Source of the DNA: Paenibacillus phyllosphaerae
GTDB lineage: Bacteria > Bacillota > Bacilli > Paenibacillales > Paenibacillaceae
Assembly (NCBI RefSeq): GCF_014192105.1
Contig: NZ_JACHXK010000002.1
Location: 493,380 to 557,379 of the forward strand
DNA: 64,000 nt
Direction: 5' to 3'
A program made the position numbers and the translations under genes. This document shows, one piece after another, positions 58,244 through 64,000 of the stretch (position 1 is its first letter; each line of letters begins with the position of its first letter). A model generated the notes under the pieces. It did not search any database and was not told where the DNA came from. It was given only the letters and a program-made list of their open reading frames with translations.

Positions 58244-61102
58244 ATGAATTATGCGGTATTAGATCTCGAAACAACCGGACATGGCGCCGGCGATGAAATC
58301 ATACAAGTCGGCCTGGTGCTGCTTGACGAGGCGATGCAGACGGTTCGCACATACAGCAGCTTCGTCAAGCCCACCATACCGATACCAGCTTTCATTACGC
58401 AATTAACGGGCATTGACGAGTCGATGGTCGAAGATGCGAAGTCGGCGGAGGAAGTGCTCCTGGAGCTCATTCCTCTGCTCGACGACGCTGTCCTCGTCGC
58501 TCATAATGTCGGTTTTGACGCAGGCTTCTTGAATAACGCGCTTGACCGCTGCGGTTACTTGCCATTTACGGGCAGAAGGCTTGATACCATCGATCTGCTG
58601 CGGATTCTATATCCGACGCTGACAACGTATCAACTAGGCGCGGTTACCGAATTTTTCGGCATTGAACATGATCATCATCATCGCGCTGACAGCGATGCGA
58701 TCGCAACGGCGGAGTTGTTCGCGCTCTGCTTCCGCAAGCTCGAGCAGATGCCGCTCTTAACGTTGCAACGGTTAGCTTCATTACTTGGCGATCAGATTGA
58801 CGATCTAGGCTGGTTCGTGAATAAGATTGCCGTGCGTAAGGAGATGATGGGCTCCGTCGATCTGGACGCCTATCAGTACTTCCGCCAGTTCGCCATGCAG
58901 GCAGGCGATTGGACGGACGAACAGCCTCCGCGCGAGGGCTTGGAGGCAGAGGTAACGGATTGGACGTTCGACCAGTTCCTCACGTACTTAAAAGCGAACA
59001 TTAAGGCGCAAATTCCGGGTTACGAGGAACGCGAGCCTCAAAATATGATGTTTCAAGAGGTGCTGGCTGCGCTGGAGCAGGACCAGCATTTGCTCATTGA
59101 GGCGGGGACGGGGACAGGCAAATCGCTTGGTTACCTCATCCCGGCTCTGTTCTATGGTATCCAGCAGAACAAAAAGATAGTCGTCAGCACGCACACGATT
59201 AATTTGCAGGAGCAGCTTCGCCAACGCGATCTCCCGCTCTTGCAGTCGGTCATGCCTTATCCGTTCCGTGCAGCTATCTTCAAAGGGCGCGGCAACTATA
59301 TGTGCCTGCGCAAATTCGAGAATAAAGTGAATATGCAAGACTTCGCATCTCCGAATGAAGACCGGATTACCGCTTCCCAGATGGTCGTATGGCTATCGGA
59401 GACGGGGTACGGGGACCAGGAGGAGTTGAATTTCGGCAACAAGGGAGCAGACTTCTGGTCGACGGTCGCAAGCGACGCCGATTCCTGCTTGAATCGCAGC
59501 TGCCCATGGTTCAAGCGCTGCTTCTACCACCGCGCCAAGCAGGAAGCCAATCTGGCTGACGTGGTCATTACGAATCACTCCATGCTGTTCACCGATATCC
59601 GAGCAGACCATCGGCTGCTGCCAGGCTATGAGCATCTGATTGTAGACGAAGCGCACCATATGGAAGAAGTAGCGGGCAAGCATCTAGGCACGCAGCTATC
59701 GTATCATTCCGTACAGCATCCGGTATTCCGGCTATGCAAAGACGCCCGTAACGGCCAACTCATACAGCTGATGCATAAGCTGGCAAGCGAGACGGGGGAG
59801 AAGTCGCTCGCGTGGCGGGAGACGATCGACGATGTCGTACCTGACTTCGGCGATTTGCGCGATGAGTGGGACCGGCTGTTCGAGCTGCTGTACGGCATGA
59901 TGGGCAGAGGATCGTCGGATACGACGGAGACCGGCCAGCTTGTGCTTCGATTGAGGCATCAAGAATTGCCGAAGCAGTGGAATGACGCGCAAATCATTGA
60001 AGAAGCGGTACATGGCTATCTCAGCAAAATCGTTCGTTCGCTCGACAAAATATTCACCGAAATGAAAGATGAGCTCGACGACCAATCGCTCGTTGCCATG
60101 GTCACCGATCTTAGCGGAACCGTTAAGGACCTGACTAGGGCCAGAGACGAGCTTCGCGCCTTCATGAAGGCCGACAAGGCCGACGTGGTCTATTGGCTAG
60201 AAGCGAATACGAATTTCCGGGCAAAATCGATTCATCTGTATTCGGTTCCCGCAGACGTTAGCGAGCAGCTGAGAATGTACTTCTTCGAAGCGAAGAAAAG
60301 CGTGGTGCTTACATCCGCGACGCTATCCGTTCAGAAGTCGTTCCAGTATGCCGCTGAGCAGCTTGGGCTTGGACCGGATGAGAAAAGCGGCCGGCTTCGC
60401 ACCGTTCAGCTGCCGTCTCCGTTCAATTACCGCGAGCAGGCGCTTGTCGTGATTCCGCGTAACTTACCGGTCTTGAAGGGAGCTGCCGGCGATCCGCTAT
60501 TCAACGAGCTGCTCGTGAAGTCGCTTGCGGAATCGGCCGTAGAGACGAAGGGCCGAATGCTCGTCCTCTTTACGTCATACCGTATGCTCAAGCAGGTCTA
60601 CGATCCGCTTAAGGAAGCGTTAGCGGCGCATGGTATTCAAGTACTCGGGCAAGGGATCGACAGCGGCAACCGGAGCAAACTGACGAAGCGATTTCAGCAG
60701 AATACGGCATCGGTCCTCCTCGGAACGAGCAGCTTCTGGGAAGGCGTCGATATTCCAGGCGACGCGTTGACCTGCCTGGCGATCGTCAGACTCCCGTTCC
60801 AGCCGCCGAATCATCCGCTCATCGAGGCCAAATCCGAGATGCTTCAGCAGCAGAAACAGAATCCGTTCATCAAACTATCGGTACCGCAGGCGGTTATCAA
60901 ATTCAAACAAGGCTTCGGCAGGTTAGTTCGCACTTCGCAAGACAAAGGCATCGTATTAATTTATGACACGCGCGTGATCGATTCTTATTATGGCAAGTAT
61001 TTCTTGTATTCCCTGCCTGGGCCCAAGATCGAGACGATGCATTTGGATCAAATCGTGCCCCGGATTCGGCAGTGGCTGTCCGCTGGAAGAGGTGAAGTGT
61101 AA
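58244..61102 (+). CDS. dinG: DinG-family ATP-dependent helicase with N-terminal exonuclease domain
   Basis: 952 residues. An N-terminal DEDDh 3'-5' exonuclease (VLDLETTG at residues 5-12, HNVGFDAGFL, HRADSDA) is fused to an XPD-like superfamily 2 helicase. Walker A is EAGTGTGKS (Lys293) and the box II motif is VDEAHHMEE. Cysteines 354, 415, 420 and 426 have the C-x4-C-x5-C tail spacing of the 4Fe-4S domain of E. coli DinG. Follows the TPR gene by 28 bases. Confidence 0.94.
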   Translation: MNYAVLDLETTGHGAGDEIIQVGLVLLDEAMQTVRTYSSFVKPTIPIPAFITQLTGIDESMVEDAKSAEEVLLELIPLLDDAVLVAHNVGFDAGFLNNALDRCGYLPFTGRRLDTIDLLRILYPTLTTYQLGAVTEFFGIEHDHHHRADSDAIATAELFALCFRKLEQMPLLTLQRLASLLGDQIDDLGWFVNKIAVRKEMMGSVDLDAYQYFRQFAMQAGDWTDEQPPREGLEAEVTDWTFDQFLTYLKANIKAQIPGYEEREPQNMMFQEVLAALEQDQHLLIEAGTGTGKSLGYLIPALFYGIQQNKKIVVSTHTINLQEQLRQRDLPLLQSVMPYPFRAAIFKGRGNYMCLRKFENKVNMQDFASPNEDRITASQMVVWLSETGYGDQEELNFGNKGADFWSTVASDADSCLNRSCPWFKRCFYHRAKQEANLADVVITNHSMLFTDIRADHRLLPGYEHLIVDEAHHMEEVAGKHLGTQLSYHSVQHPVFRLCKDARNGQLIQLMHKLASETGEKSLAWRETIDDVVPDFGDLRDEWDRLFELLYGMMGRGSSDTTETGQLVLRLRHQELPKQWNDAQIIEEAVHGYLSKIVRSLDKIFTEMKDELDDQSLVAMVTDLSGTVKDLTRARDELRAFMKADKADVVYWLEANTNFRAKSIHLYSVPADVSEQLRMYFFEAKKSVVLTSATLSVQKSFQYAAEQLGLGPDEKSGRLRTVQLPSPFNYREQALVVIPRNLPVLKGAAGDPLFNELLVKSLAESAVETKGRMLVLFTSYRMLKQVYDPLKEALAAHGIQVLGQGIDSGNRSKLTKRFQQNTASVLLGTSSFWEGVDIPGDALTCLAIVRLPFQPPNHPLIEAKSEMLQQQKQNPFIKLSVPQAVIKFKQGFGRLVRTSQDKGIVLIYDTRVIDSYYGKYFLYSLPGPKIETMHLDQIVPRIRQWLSAGRGEV

Positions 61103-61762
61103 ATGACAAAGTCGTTCAAAATTTCTGAAGCTGTCGTTAGACGGCTTCCGGTCTATTTGCAAGTATTGGGTGATCTGCAGCAGCGGGACATCCAGACCGT
61201 CTCATCGCAGGAGCTCGGCAATAAACTCGATCTCAATCCGGCTCAAATTCGTAAGGATCTCGCTTATTTCGGCGAGTTCGGGCGCAAAGGGATCGGTTAT
61301 GACGTCTCTTATTTGATCGAGAAGATCAGGCAGATCCTTAAGCTGGACCAGCCGCTCAGCGTCGGCCTGGTCGGCGCTGGTAATTTGGGACGGGCGCTTT
61401 GCAATTATAATACGTATTTGAAGGATAATATGAAGATTACGGCAGTATTCGATGCCCATCCGTCCATTGTGGGCTCGAGCATTAATGGATTGCCTGTGCT
61501 CTCGATGGATAGCCTCAGCGAGACGGTTAAGGCGCTGAACATTCGGATCGGCATCATTACGGTACCATTCTTCGAAGCGCAGAATGTTGCGGACAGATTC
61601 GTGGAAGCGGGCGTGGAGGGCATTCTGAACTTCGCGCCTGTCATTCTCCGCGTGCCGGACCATGTGCGGATCCACTATGCGGATTTTACAAGAGATTTGT
61701 TAAGCCTTGCGTATTATTTGGAGAAAGAAGGAGATTCAGAGGATGAACCGCTTGTGGATTGA
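61103..61762 (+). CDS. rex: Redox-sensing transcriptional repressor Rex
   Basis: 219 residues. Senses NADH/NAD and represses fermentation and respiration genes. The N-terminal winged helix contains SSQELGNKLDLNPAQIRKDLAYFGEFGRKGIGY, and the Rossmann domain starts VGLVGAGNLGRAL; the C-terminal helix (DLLSLAYYLEKE) swaps between subunits. GAGGTGAAG precedes the ATG, directly after the dinG stop. In B. subtilis rex is elsewhere. Confidence 0.96.
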   Translation: MTKSFKISEAVVRRLPVYLQVLGDLQQRDIQTVSSQELGNKLDLNPAQIRKDLAYFGEFGRKGIGYDVSYLIEKIRQILKLDQPLSVGLVGAGNLGRALCNYNTYLKDNMKITAVFDAHPSIVGSSINGLPVLSMDSLSETVKALNIRIGIITVPFFEAQNVADRFVEAGVEGILNFAPVILRVPDHVRIHYADFTRDLLSLAYYLEKEGDSEDEPLVD

Positions 61763-63044
61763 GAATGGCATTTTTGTCACGATGGATGAGCAGCAGCCTG
61801 TCGTGAAAGGACATATGGTCGTCGAGAACGACCGTATTATTTACATAGGAGAAGCAGCGCCTCAGCCGGAGCCTGAACAGGCAGAGCGCCTCAACGGCCA
61901 AGGCTTGTTGTTTATGCCGGGGCTTATCAATACGCACGCTCATTCCGCGATGTCGCTCCTAAGAGGCTATTCGGATGACGAAGCGCTGCAAGTCTGGCTC
62001 GAGCAGAAGATGTGGCCGATGGAAGGCCGCTATACGGATGAAGACGCGCATTGGGGCAACTCCCTAGCTGCGCTGGAGATGTTGAAGTCGGGCACGACCA
62101 CCTTCGTGGACATGTACGACCGGATGCCGATTCTGGCCAAAGTCGTGGAACAATCCGGCTTGCGAGGCGTTCTGACACGCGGCGTCATTGGACTGTGCTC
62201 GCCCGAAGAACAAACCGCGAAGCTGGAAGAAGCGAAGCAGTTCGCGAAGGAATGGAACAATCAGGCCGATGGACGCATTCGCACGATGCTCTCGCCTCAC
62301 GCGCCTTATACCTGTCCGCCGGATTATATTGAGCGGATCGTTGCAGCCGCGCATGAACTGGATTTGCCGCTCCATATCCACATGTCGGAATCCGCGGCTG
62401 AAGTGCAGCAGAACGTCAACGATTACGGTACGCGCCCAGTCGAGCATCTCGACAAGCTTGGCTTCTTCTCGCGTCCTTCGCTCGTGGCGCATGCGGTCCA
62501 TCTTAACGACGAAGAGATTGCGCTCATGGCTGCCCGCGGCGTTGCGGTTTCGCATAACCCGGCTTCTAACTTGAAGCTCGCCAGCGGCGTCGCGCGCGTC
62601 CCAGCGCTTCTAGCGGCAGGCGTTACGGTATCGCTCGGAACGGACAGCGCAGCCAGCAACAACAATCTGGACGTCTTCGACGAGATTCGCCTCGCGGCGC
62701 TCATCCATAAAGGCGTATCCGGCGATCCGACAGCCGTTCCAGCCATTGAAGCGCTGCGGATGGGAACAGTCTATGGGGCGCGTGCGATCTGGCAGGAGGA
62801 TCAGCTCGGCGTGCTGAAATCCGGCATGAAGGCGGACTTCATTGCGATCGATATCGACCAACCGCACTTCTACCCGCAGACGGATATGATCTCCCATCTG
62901 GTGTACAGCGGCTCCGGACGCGATGTTAAGCATGTCTGGATCGATGGCCGCCAGGTCGTCAAATCAGGGACATGCCTGCTGCTCGACGAGGAGAAGATCA
63001 AGGCGGAATCGCAACGCAGCTTCGAAAGGCTGCTGGGTCGTTAA
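61743..63044 (+). CDS. mtaD: Amidohydrolase, 5-methylthioadenosine/S-adenosylhomocysteine deaminase type
   Basis: 433 residues. The metal-dependent hydrolase has zinc ligands in NTHAHSAMSLLRG, HIHMSE, LVAHAVHLN and LGTDSAASNNN. This arrangement matches MTA/SAH deaminases (also related to TrzA/AtzB). ATG 61743 follows AGGAG, overlapping rex by 20 bases. The stop shares its last base with the start of the next gene. The exact substrate (MTA, SAH or adenosine) cannot be told by eye. Confidence 0.85.
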   Translation: MNRLWIENGIFVTMDEQQPVVKGHMVVENDRIIYIGEAAPQPEPEQAERLNGQGLLFMPGLINTHAHSAMSLLRGYSDDEALQVWLEQKMWPMEGRYTDEDAHWGNSLAALEMLKSGTTTFVDMYDRMPILAKVVEQSGLRGVLTRGVIGLCSPEEQTAKLEEAKQFAKEWNNQADGRIRTMLSPHAPYTCPPDYIERIVAAAHELDLPLHIHMSESAAEVQQNVNDYGTRPVEHLDKLGFFSRPSLVAHAVHLNDEEIALMAARGVAVSHNPASNLKLASGVARVPALLAAGVTVSLGTDSAASNNNLDVFDEIRLAALIHKGVSGDPTAVPAIEALRMGTVYGARAIWQEDQLGVLKSGMKADFIAIDIDQPHFYPQTDMISHLVYSGSGRDVKHVWIDGRQVVKSGTCLLLDEEKIKAESQRSFERLLGR

Positions 63045-63571
63045 TGCGCACTGTTCGCCGTAAACGCAAGCCGTTCTGGACGCCGGTGCGGATTGTTCTG
63101 GCCTCCGTTACGGGGCTTCTAACGATCATAATCGGCATCAACGCTTATTATTGGCATGTCCAATCGCCTTTCTGGGAAGAAGAGAATGCCGCCAAGTCAG
63201 CGGCCGAGCAGAATGCAGGCCTGCATGATTCATCCAGCGCCTACAAGTATGTATGGGATACAACCGCTTGGATCGTACTTGGCAAGGACGCTGACGGTGA
63301 TGCGGCAATCGCTTGGCTGCCGGAAGAGGGCGGACAACCGATCATCCGCAAGAAGGAAGAGGGCATCGCACGGGCCGAGCTTAAGGAGCAATTCCAGCAA
63401 TCGAAGCCGGATGCCGATCTCGAGCATATGCAAGTGGGCCTCCTGGAAGGCCAACCGGTATGGGAACTGTTCTATTCCCGTGACCAGGCGGGTGTCGAAA
63501 CCTATTATTACGACTTCTATCGCTACAACGACGGCGGTTATATCATCACGTATAATCTGCCGAAACAATAA
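63044..63571 (+). CDS. ypmB: YpmB-like membrane-anchored protein (PepSY-like)
   Basis: 175 residues. A very basic N-terminus (MRTVRRKRKPFW) precedes one membrane segment (about residues 17-36), followed by an outside domain with helix-strand repeats (IVLGKDADGDAAIAWLPE; VWELFYSRDQAGVETYYYDFY). Size and order after dinG match B. subtilis YpmB (DUF5590), a PepSY-like family. Start overlaps the stop of the previous gene (TAATG). Function unknown. Confidence 0.8.
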   Translation: MRTVRRKRKPFWTPVRIVLASVTGLLTIIIGINAYYWHVQSPFWEEENAAKSAAEQNAGLHDSSSAYKYVWDTTAWIVLGKDADGDAAIAWLPEEGGQPIIRKKEEGIARAELKEQFQQSKPDADLEHMQVGLLEGQPVWELFYSRDQAGVETYYYDFYRYNDGGYIITYNLPKQ

Positions 63572-63591
63572 GCCATTTGAACAAGATCAAG

Positions 63592-63622
63592 AGCTGTTGC
63601 AGACTTCCTGCAGCAGCTTTTT
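63592..63622 (+). terminator. Intrinsic terminator after ypmB
   Basis: AGCTGTTGCAG pairs with CTGCAGCAGCT, followed by five T. The remaining gap to 63840 contains a hairpin GCTGGCA-AAAC-TGCCAGC near 63700-63718 and a -10-like TATACT at 63750. Confidence 0.78.
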
Positions 63623-63840
63623 GCCGTTTCTAGCGATGCTGCGTATATTGATGGTATTGCTGGTCAGCCATATGGCCGATCAAACCAATCTAACTGACGG
63701 CTGGCAAAACTGCCAGCAGTTTCAGACTGGTCCGTGCTGCAATCTATGATATACTTTCGTATAGATGTTCCGTGTAGATAACGTTGTAGCTGACAGATGA
63801 TCAATAGAACGGCAACTTGCGAAAAGGGGGCCTTGAAGCC

Positions 63841-64000
63841 ATGAATATACGTATTATGCCGACTGTCGTAACTGCTGTAATATCCGCGGGTTTGCTCGTC
63901 GGAGGTTGGTTTGCTTATCAGAACGTGGCTACGGTTCAGCCGCTGGAACAGATTCTTGTGGACGTCCCCGGCGTTACGGAAGCCGTGCCGAATGTACAGC
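63841..64000 (+). CDS. Uncharacterised membrane or secreted protein, C-terminus cut by window edge
   Basis: Only 53 codons are visible. AAAGGGGG lies about 9 bases upstream of the ATG. After a short basic start (MNIRIMP) residues 8-27 (VVTAVISAGLLVGGWFAYQN) form a hydrophobic segment, either a signal peptide or anchor; the next residues (VATVQPLEQILVDVPGVTEAVP) are soluble. In B. subtilis aspB follows ypmB, but this is not an aminotransferase start. No function assigned. Confidence 0.6.
   Translation, partial: MNIRIMPTVVTAVISAGLLVGGWFAYQNVATVQPLEQILVDVPGVTEAVPNVQ

Noticed and set aside
1-64000. CRISPR arrays, insertion sequences or prophage
   Set aside because: No regularly spaced repeats, transposase, integrase or phage structural gene was seen in any frame.

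Overview
The window is ordinary chromosome of a low- to mid-GC, endospore-forming Firmicute, most probably Paenibacillus or a close relative (Paenibacillaceae). The gene order follows, almost gene for gene, the Bacillus subtilis segment from ypbH to ypmB. It carries core sporulation genes (ypeB, spoVIF, spoIVA, ypjB, the YIEGIA gene), bacillithiol genes (bshA, bshB1), a menaquinol:cytochrome c oxidoreductase (qcrABC) and TRAP (mtrB). I see no phage, insertion sequence, CRISPR array or plasmid feature. Nearly everything reads on the + strand; the exceptions are a truncated polysaccharide deacetylase at the left edge and ypjC.

Layout. 1-6.8 kb: polysaccharide deacetylase lipoprotein, small membrane protein, MecA-family adaptor, glutamate dehydrogenase, PrsW, a small cysteine protein, YpeB, a PilZ protein and a YpfB-like protein. 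7-14.7 kb: cmk-plsC-ypfD, yphA-YIEGIA gene-small partner, der, plsY, gpsA. 15-20.2 kb: spoVIF, yphE, two ferredoxins around a nucleotidyltransferase-fold gene, yphF, spoIVA, hbs. 20.3-27.9 kb: tRNA-Pro, mtrB, hepS-menG-ubiA-ubiX-mqnA-hepT, ndk, cheR. 28-38.6 kb: aroB-aroH, trpEDCFBA behind a TRAP-type leader, hisC-tyrA. 38.6-43.2 kb: a candidate small RNA, an ECF sigma/anti-sigma pair, a phosphatase, an uncharacterised gene, an IDEAL protein and YpiF. 43.5-49.3 kb: qcrABC, ypjA, ypjB, ypjC (opposite strand), MazG, TPR protein. 49.3-58.2 kb: dapB-mgsA-bshB1-bshA-cca-birA, panBCD, TPR protein. 58.2-64 kb: dinG-rex-amidohydrolase-ypmB and a gene cut by the right edge.

How the genes work together. 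hepS/hepT make the heptaprenyl tail, and MqnA, UbiA-family, UbiX and MenG genes sit between them, so quinone synthesis here looks like the futalosine route. Menaquinol then feeds the QcrABC complex. The aromatic block runs from dehydroquinate to Trp, Tyr and the shared HisC aminotransferase, and the trp leader carries a run of (G/T)AG triplets that the mtrB product should bind.

Differences from the B. subtilis order: no sleB before ypeB, no folE before mtrB, no chorismate synthase between cheR and aroB, and no EPSP synthase after tyrA (sigma/anti-sigma pair there instead).

The two observations I would check first are a textbook sigma-A promoter followed 75 bases later by an intrinsic terminator with no gene between (candidate small RNA, 38636-38712), and a repeated arrangement in which sporulation-type genes (yphA, ypeB, less clearly ypfB and ypjB) have their ribosome binding site locked in a hairpin whose 5' arm lies upstream of a candidate forespore or mother-cell promoter start. 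All promoter, hairpin and domain calls were made by eye; no search or folding program was run.
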